A stretch of 64,000 bases of DNA from Candidimonas nitroreducens (GTDB taxonomy: Bacteria; Pseudomonadota; Gammaproteobacteria; Burkholderiales; Burkholderiaceae_B), in assembly GCF_002209565.1 (NCBI RefSeq), contig NZ_NJIH01000003.1, positions 558,001 through 622,000 of the forward strand, read 5' to 3'. Of the stretch, positions 1 through 8,964 are shown piece by piece. The translations under genes and the position numbers were made by a program. The notes beneath the pieces are model-generated. The model had not been told where the DNA came from and did not search any database. It was given only the letters and a program-made list of their open reading frames with translations. Numbering within the stretch: position 1 is the first letter of the stretch; every line of letters begins with the position of its first letter.

Positions 1-1
1 C

Positions 2-655
2 GCCGGCGTCGAAATCGGCGTGGCCTCTACCAAAGCCTTCACCACCCAGCTCACCGCCTTATTCTTGCTGACCCTGGCGCTGGCCCAGGTCAAGGGCCGC
101 AGCACCGACGAACAAGAAGCCGAGCACCTCAAGGCACTGCGCCACCTGCCCGTGGCCATCGGCGCCGTGCTGGCGCTGGAACCGCAAATCATGGACTGGG
201 CCGACCGCTTCGCCAGCAAAGAAAACGCCCTGTTCCTGGGCCGCGGCATGCACTACCCCATCGCCCTGGAAGGCGCGCTCAAGCTCAAGGAAATCAGCTA
301 CATCCATGCCGAAGCCTATCCCGCCGGCGAACTCAAGCACGGCCCCCTGGCCCTGGTCACCGAGCACATGCCCGTCGTCACCATCGCCCCGCGCGACGAA
401 CTGCTGGAAAAGCTCAAGTCCAACATGCAGGAAGTCCACGCCCGCGGTGGCGAACTCTACGTCTTCGCCGACGCCGACACCCGCATCGGCAGCAGCGAAG
501 GCATACACGTCATCCGCATGCCCGAACACTACGGGAAACTGTCGCCGATTCTGCATACGATACCGCTGCAGCTACTGGCGTATCACACGGCGTGTGCAAG
601 AGGGACGGATGTGGATAAGCCGAGGAATTTGGCGAAAAGTGTGACGGTGGAGTAG
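2..655 (+). CDS. glmS: Glutamine-fructose-6-phosphate aminotransferase (isomerizing), C-terminal part
   Basis: Cytoplasmic enzyme that makes glucosamine-6-phosphate from fructose-6-phosphate and glutamine, the entry to UDP-GlcNAc and the cell wall. Only the last ~217 residues lie in the window; the frame is open from base 2 and the start is upstream. The part seen is the second SIS (isomerase) domain, with the conserved ELKHGPLAL segment (ring-opening His) near base 329 and the family's C-terminal LAKSVTVE, whose Lys forms the Schiff base with the sugar. The reading frame is intact to its TAG. It is GC-rich at third positions, unlike the DNA that follows, so it looks like the last core gene before an acquired region. 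Identity is very secure. Confidence 0.97.
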   Translation, partial: AGVEIGVASTKAFTTQLTALFLLTLALAQVKGRSTDEQEAEHLKALRHLPVAIGAVLALEPQIMDWADRFASKENALFLGRGMHYPIALEGALKLKEISYIHAEAYPAGELKHGPLALVTEHMPVVTIAPRDELLEKLKSNMQEVHARGGELYVFADADTRIGSSEGIHVIRMPEHYGKLSPILHTIPLQLLAYHTACARGTDVDKPRNLAKSVTVE

Positions 656-659
656 GGGG

Positions 660-1145
660 CGAATAGCTTGTCGATGGGTACCGCGTGAGGTTGATCTTGC
701 GTTTAAGTGCATTGGTGCCTTTGAACTTGCTGGCGTCCGGAATTTGACGGCCGCAAGCCCTAGGGGCAAGCCATGCAGCGTCACCTTCAAGCTGGAGTAC
801 ATCAAGATGCCGTAAATGGTGTTGCGTGCGACCCGACCGATCAGGCTTGTCTCGCCAACAACATCTTCATAGAAAATTGCTGCCGTATTGTGCAGGATCA
901 ACACCGGCTCCCGCATTATTCTGGCCTGCTCCTGAGTGCGATGCATGTGGCCAGCAATGATCGAACCTTCATCGACGCGTAGGTTAGAGAAAAAACGATA
1001 GGCCGCTTTCGTTTGCGCTCAGTCCCGGCTTGCGAATGGGATACTCGGCCCTTCGGCTGCTGAGAGTTGCATGAGCACTTGTCGGAATCGCCGTGCCAGA
1101 CGACGATCGCAAAACTCTCGCGATGTATTAGCCCCTACTCGATCC
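660..1145 (-). pseudogene. IS4-family transposase remnant next to glmS
   Basis: On the minus strand the DNA translates to a recognisable IS4-type transposase N-terminal half: EFCDRRLARRF (about 1117-1085), then YRFFSNLRVDEGSI, then ILHNTAAIFYED, then IYGILMYSSLKVTLHGLPLGLAAVKF, then KFKGTNALKRKINLTR. The typical DWAQT step reads D-stop-AQT (TGA), and a frameshift separates AAVKF from KFKGTNALK, so it is not functional. The catalytic C-terminal half is missing: the remnant runs out within a few bases of the glmS stop. Family assignment is from remembered conserved blocks, not a search. It explains the whole 0.5-kb gap. Confidence 0.72.
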
Positions 1146-1146
1146 T

Positions 1147-1467
1147 TTAAGCGACAGCATCTGGTAAATCCAGCAGCATGAGTGGCACATGTTGCTGTGC
1201 CCCGTAGACGTCCGAGTCGGATAGATCTCCAGATCCGATGTGCCTCGGCATCGTCACTTTTAGTGACAGGACTTCTGGGTAGGGTGTTATCAATACATCG
1301 GACGATCGAACGTGATAGGCGGCAGCAATTTGATGCGGTTGAAGCAGTCCTCCAACAACAATTTTTTCGTAGTCAACTTTCTCTTTAAATATAATGTCTA
1401 TTGTGAGTACGAACGCTCCAGCATTTTTTGAGCGTAATACCGACGCGACGTCTTGTAATCGAATCAT
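1147..1467 (-). CDS. DUF4387 family protein
   Basis: Small 106-residue protein, typical of the DUF4387 family (opening IRLQDVASVLRSKNAG, then a conserved DI-FK segment and ITPYPEVLSLKVTMPR). No catalytic role has been established that I know of. Its start overlaps the stop of the upstream AtuA-like gene by 4 bases (ATGA), so the two are translationally coupled. This pairing with an AtuA-like protein recurs in bacteria, sometimes as one fused protein, which suggests a two-subunit enzyme. Likely co-transcribed with the AtuA-like gene and possibly with the LysR gene further upstream. Function unknown. Confidence 0.85.
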   Translation of the reverse strand: MIRLQDVASVLRSKNAGAFVLTIDIIFKEKVDYEKIVVGGLLQPHQIAAAYHVRSSDVLITPYPEVLSLKVTMPRHIGSGDLSDSDVYGAQQHVPLMLLDLPDAVA

Positions 1468-2957
1468 CGCATCACCTCCTTGTTGCCAAGATCGAAAATT
1501 TCGATCGGAAATATTTCCAACGGATCATTCAGCTCCATCGCGTGCCAGACACTAAAGCGATAAGCCGGGCCTACGGGAATATCTGACGGAGAGAATGGCA
1601 TGGCCAAGTTGCCTGCGGTACAAAGCCGACCTTCGAATTCCGTATGCATGGCAATATATCGAGCCTTGGCAAGTATGGCTTCGGCCAGTTGTTCCGTATG
1701 TGCTACAACGTCGAGCATCAAGCCTATCTCATGCGGCATCTTGTCGGTAAGCGGTTCGGCTTCACCTAGCACCGCGTCCAGTCCATAACGTCGCACGGTT
1801 AGTGTGTACGATGAGGCGTCAGCACCTAATGCTTCGACTTCGGCGAACGTGCGCTCGTGAATCTGTTGTGTAAATGATTTGATGTTAGCAATGAGAATCG
1901 GATCGCGTACGCCCGCAAACATCACGGCGCGCCAGCCTGCCAGCGCTGCACCTTCCAACTTGACTGTGTAGATGGGAGCTTTCTCGAACGTGGTTCCTGC
2001 TACCTTGACTGTGCGATCGTCTATGGCTTCATAAGTGCACAACTTGGTATTGATGATGCCGGAAGGTTCGACGAATTCATACGGTGACGGATTTTCGTAC
2101 ATCGTATGAGCCGCGACCTTAGTGACGGTGCAGCACTTTTCGGGGTGACCTGGTTCGACTGTGAAGTAATCAGCGCCCAGGGTACCGATGATACAGTCTT
2201 GGCCCGTTTTCGGACTGGCGATGGTCGCGCCGCACTCGATCGTCTTGCCTAAATGCCATGCCAATGCCGGGTCGTAGCCGAGCATGGTGGGAATCGCCGC
2301 ATAAATGGCGCTATCGCTGCATCGCCCTGCGAGGATGACGTTGGCTCCCAATCTGAGTGCTTGTTGCAGTGGCTCAGCACCCATCATAGCGACGATGCGT
2401 TCGCTGTTCGTGATGGTTTGCTCGTCAATGGGTAACGCGGGCCACAAACCGTGGATGCGATTTTCCGCAAACCGCTGAGTAATAAGCTCGCGTGGGGGTT
2501 CCGAGCCAATGACAGCGAGTTTCGCATGTAGACGTTCTTCGCGGATGATGCACTCAACAATGTCGCGAGTCAGTTGCAGATGAGGCGTTCCTCCGCTACC
2601 TCCGGCCGAGCCAATAATGAGTGGGATGTCGTGCTGCCGTGCTGCTTTTAATAGTAGCTTTAGATCCCGCTCGATCGCTTCCGGAGAGACATAAGGCTTC
2701 CCTGCGCCCAAGTAGAATGGGCCCGGATCCATTGAGCCGGCATCTGCTCCGATGAAATCAATCCCGGTGCTTAGCGCTCGGTTTAACGCAATTTCGGTAA
2801 AGCCGTACCCAATGCATGCCGTCGCAGCTAATATTCGCAACGGTTTGGTGGGTGGCGCGGTGTAATTTTCTTGATTCACGATAACGTCATCTTCACGAGG
2901 CGGGAAATGCTTAGCAATGCTTGTTGGCATCCTATCACTGTGAATCGTGATGATCAC
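1464..2957 (-). CDS. AtuA-like (DUF1446, acyclic terpene utilisation family) protein
   Basis: About 490 residues with the AtuA/DUF1446 core: LRILAATACIGYGF near the N-terminus, then DFIGADAGSMDPGPFYLG, a glycine-rich GSAGGSGGTPHLQLT, and NVILAGRCSDSAIYAA mid-protein. AtuA was named for acyclic terpene breakdown, but most relatives sit in other acid-degradation clusters and the reaction is not known to me. The reported start is GTG at 2957; ATG at 2930 is possible and neither has a clear ribosome site, while the conserved region begins only some 40 residues in. It overlaps the DUF4387 gene by 4 bases. It lies 68 bases downstream of the LysR gene on the same strand, so the three may form one transcript facing the 4005-9657 operon. 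Confidence 0.85.
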   Translation of the reverse strand: MIITIHSDRMPTSIAKHFPPREDDVIVNQENYTAPPTKPLRILAATACIGYGFTEIALNRALSTGIDFIGADAGSMDPGPFYLGAGKPYVSPEAIERDLKLLLKAARQHDIPLIIGSAGGSGGTPHLQLTRDIVECIIREERLHAKLAVIGSEPPRELITQRFAENRIHGLWPALPIDEQTITNSERIVAMMGAEPLQQALRLGANVILAGRCSDSAIYAAIPTMLGYDPALAWHLGKTIECGATIASPKTGQDCIIGTLGADYFTVEPGHPEKCCTVTKVAAHTMYENPSPYEFVEPSGIINTKLCTYEAIDDRTVKVAGTTFEKAPIYTVKLEGAALAGWRAVMFAGVRDPILIANIKSFTQQIHERTFAEVEALGADASSYTLTVRRYGLDAVLGEAEPLTDKMPHEIGLMLDVVAHTEQLAEAILAKARYIAMHTEFEGRLCTAGNLAMPFSPSDIPVGPAYRFSVWHAMELNDPLEIFPIEIFDLGNKEVMR

Positions 2958-3025
2958 TATCTAGACTATAAAATTCTTATGATTGAATCATGGCAGTGTT
3001 ATCGTCTGAATCAAAATTGGCTATG

Positions 3026-3910
3026 TCAGTTCGTGTGTTCCTTTTCACGCGTTAGTATTGCTGCATCGAGAAAGGCTTCTATGAGTCTCAGGCGAGGGGA
3101 CGATCTGAGCCATATCAATCCGAATTTTCGCGGGCTGCATGGTGTATTTAGCGGTAGGCTAACGACGCTCAATCCATTTTCCCATTGGTGCCATGCGCTG
3201 GGCACAACCGCAACGCCCAGATCTTTATGTACGAGTCGGGTGATGGCTTCAGTCGAAGCAAGTTCGAACCTTTCTCGGGGAACAATGTTATTTTGGCGCA
3301 GGTAAGTGTCGATTTGTTGCCCTGCCCAACTTTCGCGGTGGTAACGAATGAACGGCTCTTGCTTGAGGAGCTGGTGTGGATCGGCATCTTTATGTCTCTG
3401 TGACGCGATCATGACGAAAGGTTCTTCGTAGAGCAAATGCCATCCCATTGCCTTGGACGATGTGAACGATGGCTCCAGGGCAATGGCCGCATCTAGAATT
3501 CCTCTTTCGACTTGCGTGTGAAAGTCCGGAGACTGTCCTGACATGATGCGTACCTGGATCTCTGGATACTGGGTGCCGAGCGTTTCAAGAATGTCAGGCA
3601 CTTTCCCCGCGAGTACAGTATTGCCTGTACCAAGACTGAACTCCCCTCGGAGCTCACCGGTGTTGGCAAGTGCGGCCAGCGTATCGACTTCTGCGATAAT
3701 TTTTTGCGATGCATCAAGAATGCGGTGCGCTGCTTGGGTAATGTGTACGACTTTGCCCGCGCGTCTGACTAAGCGGACGCCCAGATCGCCTTCCAATGCA
3801 CGTATTTGCTGGGCGATTGTCCCATGAGTCAGATTCAGCCGTCGGGCAGCTTCGGCCATTGAGCCATATTGGTGCACTGCCAATAGGGTCGTGAGTAGTT
3901 TGGTGTTCAT
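3026..3910 (-). CDS. LysR-family transcriptional regulator
   Basis: 294-residue LysR-type regulator: winged HTH at residues ~1-60 (LLAVHQYGSMAEAARRLNLTHGTIAQQIRALEGDLGVRLVRR) followed by a two-lobed effector-binding domain (ELRGEFSLGTGNTV onward). Length is normal for the family. It is divergent from the CitE-like lyase gene at 4005, with a perfect inverted repeat lying directly upstream of its own start codon, so it very probably controls that operon and itself. The inducer is unknown; from the neighbours it could be a CoA-activated acid or amide. The start at 3910 is the natural one, giving the usual few residues ahead of the HTH. Confidence 0.93.
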   Translation of the reverse strand: MNTKLLTTLLAVHQYGSMAEAARRLNLTHGTIAQQIRALEGDLGVRLVRRAGKVVHITQAAHRILDASQKIIAEVDTLAALANTGELRGEFSLGTGNTVLAGKVPDILETLGTQYPEIQVRIMSGQSPDFHTQVERGILDAAIALEPSFTSSKAMGWHLLYEEPFVMIASQRHKDADPHQLLKQEPFIRYHRESWAGQQIDTYLRQNNIVPRERFELASTEAITRLVHKDLGVAVVPSAWHQWENGLSVVSLPLNTPCSPRKFGLIWLRSSPRLRLIEAFLDAAILTREKEHTN

Positions 3911-3929
3911 AAGATAGAATAACTATCTT
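3911..3929. promoter_or_regulatory. Candidate LysR operator: 7-bp perfect inverted repeat
   Basis: AAGATAG-AATAA-CTATCTT is a perfect inverted repeat with a 5-base spacer. It abuts the LysR start codon (3910) and lies 75 bases upstream of the divergent lyase gene. Dyads of this size between a LysR gene and a divergent target are the usual recognition site; placed on the regulator's own leader it would allow autorepression. The function is inferred from position. Confidence 0.5.
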
Positions 3930-4004
3930 CTGATCATGCTTGCAAGCCCCCAACAGGTGGGGAAGTGCCGATACTATGGATTCTCGTGTAAATGAGAGGA
4001 TCCT

Positions 4005-4877
4005 ATGCGTAGCAAGCTATTCGTACCTGCTTCCAGGCCTGAGTTGTTCGTCAAGGCACTTAAGAGCGCCGCGGATGCAATCTGCTTTGATCTCGAAGAT
4101 GCAGTGCTGGAGGACAAAAAAGAGTATGCACGAGAGTGCTTGGCAAACTTTTTGAGCACGGACGAGTTTCAGTCGCTACGCGAGGCGGGTAAAAAAAGCA
4201 TCATTGTGCGTGTTAACGCACTTGATACGGTGCATACGAAAAATGATCTCGTTGTGTCCTGTGTGCCAGGCGTCGATATCCTCAATATCCCAAAGCCAGA
4301 TACCGTTGAGGATGTACTCGGTTTTATTTCGATGCTGGACGCTCAGACTGGGCAGTCTGCCCGTGAGCATCAGCGCTCGCTCGATATTCGTGTATTGGCA
4401 AATATCGAGACATCTCGCGCATTGCTCAATGCGGCAGCGATTTCAGCGGCTCATCCTAAGATTTGGGGACTGCAGTTAGGTCTGGGGGATTTGTTTGAGC
4501 CTATGGGTATTGCTAGGGAAAACCCTCAAAACGTACATGCAGTCATGATGCAGATGCGCATTGCGGCAGGTACTGCAGGAAAGGTCGCCTACGACACGGC
4601 CTACACCAATGTGGCAAATGCCGAGGGCTATCGCCGAGAAGCGCAACAGGCTCGCCACGCCGGGTTTCTCGGGAAAACATGTATTCATCCGAGCCAAGTC
4701 GCTATTGCTAATGAGGTATTCAGTCCGTCCGAGGATGAAATTCGCTGGGCAGAGAAAATTGTTGAGTCTGCTGATCAAAATGACGTCAATGGCGCCTATA
4801 TGCTGGAAGGCAAGATGATTGATGGCCCGTTTATTCAGCGTGCTCGCGCCATTCTCTCGCAGGCTAGTAATCAATAA
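4005..4877 (+). CDS. CoA ester lyase, HpcH/HpaI (CitE-like) family
   Basis: 290-residue aldolase/lyase of the CitE-like group, which splits or forms 3-hydroxyacyl-CoA esters (malyl-CoA, citramalyl-CoA, citryl groups) with Mg2+. Seen: RSKLFVPASRPE at the N-terminus, DAICFDLEDAVLEDKK (acidic metal/substrate loop, ~residues 23-38), IRVLANIETSRALLNAA (metal-binding Glu) and CIHPSQVAIANEVFSPS near the end. ATG at 4005 is preceded by GAGAGG. First gene of a plus-strand operon with a CaiB/BaiF transferase directly downstream, so it probably cleaves the CoA ester made by that enzyme. The exact substrate cannot be read from sequence. Confidence 0.9.
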   Translation: MRSKLFVPASRPELFVKALKSAADAICFDLEDAVLEDKKEYARECLANFLSTDEFQSLREAGKKSIIVRVNALDTVHTKNDLVVSCVPGVDILNIPKPDTVEDVLGFISMLDAQTGQSAREHQRSLDIRVLANIETSRALLNAAAISAAHPKIWGLQLGLGDLFEPMGIARENPQNVHAVMMQMRIAAGTAGKVAYDTAYTNVANAEGYRREAQQARHAGFLGKTCIHPSQVAIANEVFSPSEDEIRWAEKIVESADQNDVNGAYMLEGKMIDGPFIQRARAILSQASNQ

Positions 4878-4941
4878 AGATCAAACGAAGTCAGTTGTTA
4901 CCGCATTCCCGAATTGAGATTTTTTGGAAAATTTCGCAAAC

Positions 4942-6129
4942 ATGTCGATAGATGAAAACTTTCCCTTGTCAGGCATAAGGGTGCTGGATCTTAGCGCATA
5001 TATCGCGGGGCCTTATGGATGTAATCTCCTGGCCGATATGGGAGCGGAAATTATCAAGATTGAGCCTCCGGGGGGCGATAACCTGCGCAAATATCCGTCC
5101 TCTATGCCTGGAGAGAGCCGTGCTTTCTTGGGGGTAAACCGAGGAAAGCGTGGAGTTTGTCTCGATTTGAAAAGTGCGTTTGGCTATGAGGCCTTCATAC
5201 GGCTAGTCAAGCAAGCGGACGTAATCGTTCACAATTTCCGGCCTTCAGTGCCTGTCCGGTTGCGTATCGATTATGAGACGCTGCGCACCCATAATCCGAA
5301 ATTAGTCTATTGCTCGCTGACGGGGTATGGCCAAACGGGGCCGCTGGCTAACAGGGCCGGATACGATCAAGTACTACAAGCACGGACAGGTATCTGTTCG
5401 TCTCAGGGCACCGTTGACGACCCCAAAATTGTTTATGGATCGGTAGTCGACTATTACGGCGCTGCCATGCTCGCCAATGGGGTGACGGCCGCCTTGCTTC
5501 AGCGCGAGAGAACTGGAGCAGGCCAGCATGTGGGGGTATCGCTATTAGGTAGTGCGTTAGCGATGCAGGCGGCTAGATTAGTCGTGGCAGACAGTGAGCC
5601 ACGCAATATCAATCGAGACATGAGATCCGGCGGCATTACGGGTATTCATCCCGCTCGGTCTGGGCATCTATATATCTCCGCCAACACACCGCATTTTTGG
5701 CGATCGCTATGCACGTTGATCGGTTTGCCAGATTTGGCCGATGATGAGCGTTACGATACTGTCAAAAAGCGTGCCGCGAATGTGGAGAAACTAGTGCCCG
5801 TGTTGCGGGAAGCCTTGTTAAATAAGACTGCTGAAGAGTGGGAGGCCCTCTTTGGTGATCAAGTGCCATGTTCCGTGGTTCGTACTGTTGAAGACGTGTT
5901 TGACGATGCTCAAGTGCAGGCGCAAAGCTTCGTTGACGAACACGAACACCCAACTGTCGGGCGATACAGAACCATTGCAAATCCGGTTTCGTTCAGCATG
6001 CCCAGTCAGAAACGACGGCTCTGCTGCTCTCCCGGTTTGGGTGAGCACACAGAGGACGTTCTGCGAGAGCTTGGATATTCAGATTCCGAGATTGAGCATG
6101 CTCTGGAAATGGCCCAAGCTAAAGCATAA
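4942..6129 (+). CDS. CaiB/BaiF family (class III) CoA-transferase
   Basis: 395-residue class III CoA-transferase, which moves CoA between carboxylic acids through an aspartyl-CoA mixed anhydride. Seen: GIRVLDLSAYIAGPYGCNLLADMGAEIIKIE at the N-terminus, GVNRGKRGVCLDLK, TGYGQTGPL, and the catalytic Asp at residue 170 within GSVVDYYGAAM. ATG at 4942 is chosen over a TTG 18 bases upstream, since conserved sequence starts soon after it. It follows the CitE-like lyase by 64 bases and precedes a Bug receptor. Together they suggest uptake of an acid, CoA activation, and carbon-carbon cleavage. Family very secure, substrate unknown. Confidence 0.92.
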   Translation: MSIDENFPLSGIRVLDLSAYIAGPYGCNLLADMGAEIIKIEPPGGDNLRKYPSSMPGESRAFLGVNRGKRGVCLDLKSAFGYEAFIRLVKQADVIVHNFRPSVPVRLRIDYETLRTHNPKLVYCSLTGYGQTGPLANRAGYDQVLQARTGICSSQGTVDDPKIVYGSVVDYYGAAMLANGVTAALLQRERTGAGQHVGVSLLGSALAMQAARLVVADSEPRNINRDMRSGGITGIHPARSGHLYISANTPHFWRSLCTLIGLPDLADDERYDTVKKRAANVEKLVPVLREALLNKTAEEWEALFGDQVPCSVVRTVEDVFDDAQVQAQSFVDEHEHPTVGRYRTIANPVSFSMPSQKRRLCCSPGLGEHTEDVLRELGYSDSEIEHALEMAQAKA

Positions 6130-6212
6130 GCGGGCTGCGTTTCTATATATCGTTTTACCGCAATAATGCTTATTTCATATTTTTGTTGGTATTTCCCTGT
6201 TAGGAGTTCAGC

Positions 6213-7202
6213 ATGTCCAAGCGCCGTACACTGAAGATACTTTCCTCCTTGACTTTGATGGGCGTCGTGGGGGCCGCCGGCTTGTCTGCCCCTGGTTCCG
6301 CTGTCGCCGCAGATTGGCCGCAGCGGCCTGTGAGACTGATTGTTCCCTTTGCTCCAGGCGGGAGCAATGACGTCATAGCGCGTAAGTTGGCTGATATCAT
6401 TAGCAAGAACACCGGTCAGACTTTTATCGTAGAGAATAAAGGCGGCGCGGGCGGCGTCGTGGGCTCGGGCTATGTGGCTTCGTCCAACCCTGATGGTTAT
6501 ACCTTTCTATTCATTTCTAGTTCTCTTGCGACATCGGCAGCCGTTCAAAAGACGCCGTACGACCCCAAGACAGCATTCGATGCGGTGTCCATGGTGGCTA
6601 GTGCGCCTTTTGTCGTGTTAACCCGAAAGGATTTTCCCGCGAAAAATATGAAGGAGCTGCTTGCCTACGCGAAAGATCATCCAGGGGCGATCAACTTCGG
6701 AAGCGCAGGACTGGGTGACAGTTCTCAGATGGCCACAGAACTGCTAGCGAATAAGGCAGGGGTAAAGATGCAAACAGTGGGTTATAAGGGCATCTCGCCT
6801 GCTCAGTTGGATCTCGTTGCGGGGCGTTTGGACATGATCATCACCACGATGGCCTCCATTAAGGGAACGCCCGCTGATCAATTGCCAAAACTTGCTTTTA
6901 CAGGAGAGCAGCGGGATCACGATTTCCCTGATATTCCTACCGTAAAGGAAGCCACAGGGCTGGATTACGTTGTGAATGTCTGGTGGGCTGTCTTTGCGCC
7001 AAAAGGGGTAGACCCTGCTATTCGAGATAAATTGAACGCCGAAATTAAGAAGGCTATTTCTACTGACGATTTTGCCAAATTCTTGCATATTGTCGATGCA
7101 AGTCCAAAGTCCTCGACACCCGAAGAGATGCATAAGTTGCTAGTGTCTGATTTGGATCAATGGTCTAAAACAGCAAAAGCCGCGGGAATTCAGCCCCAAT
7201 AA
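6213..7202 (+). CDS. Bug-family (TTT) periplasmic solute-binding receptor
   Basis: 329-residue tripartite tricarboxylate transporter receptor. N-terminal signal peptide (basic MSKRRTLK, hydrophobic stretch, cleavage near SAVAADWP), then the family hallmark WPQRPVRLIVPFAPGGSNDVIARKLAD, a VENKGGAGGVVG loop and PDGYT. Receptors of this kind bind small carboxylates or amides in the periplasm. A good ribosome site (TTAGGAGTTCAGC) precedes ATG 6213. It sits between the CoA-transferase and the amidase genes, 3 bases before the latter frame opens, so its ligand is likely the operon's substrate. No membrane TctA/TctB partner is encoded in the window. Confidence 0.93.
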   Translation: MSKRRTLKILSSLTLMGVVGAAGLSAPGSAVAADWPQRPVRLIVPFAPGGSNDVIARKLADIISKNTGQTFIVENKGGAGGVVGSGYVASSNPDGYTFLFISSSLATSAAVQKTPYDPKTAFDAVSMVASAPFVVLTRKDFPAKNMKELLAYAKDHPGAINFGSAGLGDSSQMATELLANKAGVKMQTVGYKGISPAQLDLVAGRLDMIITTMASIKGTPADQLPKLAFTGEQRDHDFPDIPTVKEATGLDYVVNVWWAVFAPKGVDPAIRDKLNAEIKKAISTDDFAKFLHIVDASPKSSTPEEMHKLLVSDLDQWSKTAKAAGIQPQ

Positions 7203-7232
7203 ACTTTGACATTGAAGTACGCTTCGGGAGCA

Positions 7233-8921
7233 ATGATGACGACAGTTTTAAGTCCAGAAAATGAAAAGGACGCCGTCAAGCAAGCTACTGCGCAGTATTT
7301 GATCGCCAGCACCAGCTATTTCCACGGCACGCCGTCGCGCACGGAGCCGGCGCTAGTCGCTTCCGAAGTTGAACGATTGAACTCGGCAGTGCGAGCCAGT
7401 GTCGGGGATGGTATCAGTCCGTTCTGGCAACCGGCCGACTATCAGTCTTTGCAGATACAGGAACAAGATTCGATTAATACACTGGACTCCACTGCATGTG
7501 TTTCCATAAAGGGCGCACCAGCAGCGGCTACTGCTGTTGAGCCGCCTGAAAGAAACTTCCCCACCCTTGCGCAAGCCGCTCGGAAACTTGAGCTTGGTGA
7601 GTTGAATGCGGAAGCGTTGACGGCTCAGTGTATTGCTCGTGCTGTAGATCGCCAGCCCACGTTGAATGCTTTTATCGAAGTTTGGCGTGATAGTGCGATG
7701 GAACAGGCAAGGATGCTCGACTTGGAGCGTGCGCGGGGCAAAGTTCGGGGCCCCTTGCATGGTATTCCTCTCGCACACAAAGATTGTTTCGAGATCGTGG
7801 GGCATGCTGCGACGATAGGATCCCGTGCTCGCCCGGCCATCAAGGCAACTGCTGATGCGAGCGCCATTCATCTATTGAACGAAGCAGGCGCAGTTACGAT
7901 CGGTACGTTGAATATGAACGAGATGGTAGCGGGCCCAACTGGGCAAAATCCAATATTTGGCGATTGCTGCAATGCGCTTGATCCTGCTCGTATCGCGGGC
8001 GGTTCCTCCAGCGGCTCAGGATCCGCAGTAGCCGCCGGTTCCGTTTTTGCGTCATTAGGTAGCGACACGGGGGGATCAATACGACTACCGGCGTCAGTGC
8101 ATGGGCTATTTGGGCTGAAACCGACCTATGGGCGTATTTCGCGTTATGGTTGTTTTCCTAGAGCGTTTTCGTTGGACTGCCCGGGGCCTCTGGCACGCAC
8201 CGCGGAGGATTGTGCAATCGTTTTGCAAGCCGTTGCCGGGTACGATAAAAACGATCCCTCGTCATTGAATGCGGTGGTACCGGCATATCCAAAGTTGTTG
8301 GATGTCGCTGCAGAGAACAGCCGAGTGGGTGTGTTACGCCTGCCTGATGCTGAGGCGTGCGATCCTCAGATCGAATCAGTCTTCAACGATTTTGTGGAGC
8401 GTGTGGGGCGCGGTTTTGGAGGCATTCGGGAATCCAGTTTCCCACAAATTTCTGCCTGCTATGCCATGGGCGATGTCATCTCTAAAGTTGAGGCAGCCAC
8501 ATTGCATAGCCAATGGATGAGGGCGAATGCCGAGGCCTACTCTCAAGCTGTGTATTCACGTACCGAGCCTGGATTGCATGTTCCGGCGGTTAGATACCTG
8601 GAAGCGCTAATGGTAAGGGCGCGTATTTTGAAGGAGTTTTTGACGGGGCCGATGTCAGATGCGGACATTCTTCTGTGTCCGACAATTCCTATTCCTGTGC
8701 CTTTGCGTGCTGATGCCGATATGGAGAAGAAAGGAAGTGTCTTTAGTGTCGTAACAGCAATTACGCGCTTGACTCGACCTTTCAGTTATTTAGGTGTGCC
8801 GGTTTTGACGATGCCAATTGGTAAAGATAGAAATGGTATGCCCATTGGAGCACAATTGATCGGTCGTCCTCTTTCAGAGGCTAGACTATTAGCTTTTGCC
8901 CACCAGATGTCCGTGGCCTGA
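7233..8921 (+). CDS. Amidase-signature family hydrolase with an N-terminal extension
   Basis: 562-residue cytoplasmic amidase of the Ser-cisSer-Lys family, which hydrolyses carboxamides to acid and ammonia. Seen: catalytic Lys in GIPLAHKDCFEIVG, cis-Ser in the glycine/serine-rich IAGGSSSGSGSAVAAG loop, and nucleophile Ser in GSDTGGSIRLPAS. About 110 residues precede the amidase fold (which begins near FPTLAQAARKLELGEL); this part, with an FWQPADYQ motif, loosely resembles the small AtzG-type partner subunits fused in cis, but I am not sure. ATG 7233 (or 7236) follows GGGAG; a TTG at 7206 is less likely. It is in the operon with the Bug receptor and a cysteine hydrolase. Confidence 0.9.
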   Translation: MMTTVLSPENEKDAVKQATAQYLIASTSYFHGTPSRTEPALVASEVERLNSAVRASVGDGISPFWQPADYQSLQIQEQDSINTLDSTACVSIKGAPAAATAVEPPERNFPTLAQAARKLELGELNAEALTAQCIARAVDRQPTLNAFIEVWRDSAMEQARMLDLERARGKVRGPLHGIPLAHKDCFEIVGHAATIGSRARPAIKATADASAIHLLNEAGAVTIGTLNMNEMVAGPTGQNPIFGDCCNALDPARIAGGSSSGSGSAVAAGSVFASLGSDTGGSIRLPASVHGLFGLKPTYGRISRYGCFPRAFSLDCPGPLARTAEDCAIVLQAVAGYDKNDPSSLNAVVPAYPKLLDVAAENSRVGVLRLPDAEACDPQIESVFNDFVERVGRGFGGIRESSFPQISACYAMGDVISKVEAATLHSQWMRANAEAYSQAVYSRTEPGLHVPAVRYLEALMVRARILKEFLTGPMSDADILLCPTIPIPVPLRADADMEKKGSVFSVVTAITRLTRPFSYLGVPVLTMPIGKDRNGMPIGAQLIGRPLSEARLLAFAHQMSVA

Positions 8922-8964
8922 TTTAAATTTAGATAATTTGTTTAGATTAGCTAGTGTGAGCGTG

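Noticed and set aside
59-556. Long minus-strand frame (165 codons) inside glmS
   Set aside because: Mirror of a GC-rich coding frame; translation has no family features and glmS is certain.
653-700. Tn7-type insertion downstream of glmS
   Set aside because: The position suggested it, but no Tn7-like end repeats or tnsABCD genes are in the window; the adjoining relic is IS4-type.
572-946. Minus-strand 124-codon frame read as a gene
   Set aside because: It is a chance-open part of the broken IS4 transposase and runs into glmS; frame changes and an upstream stop show decay.
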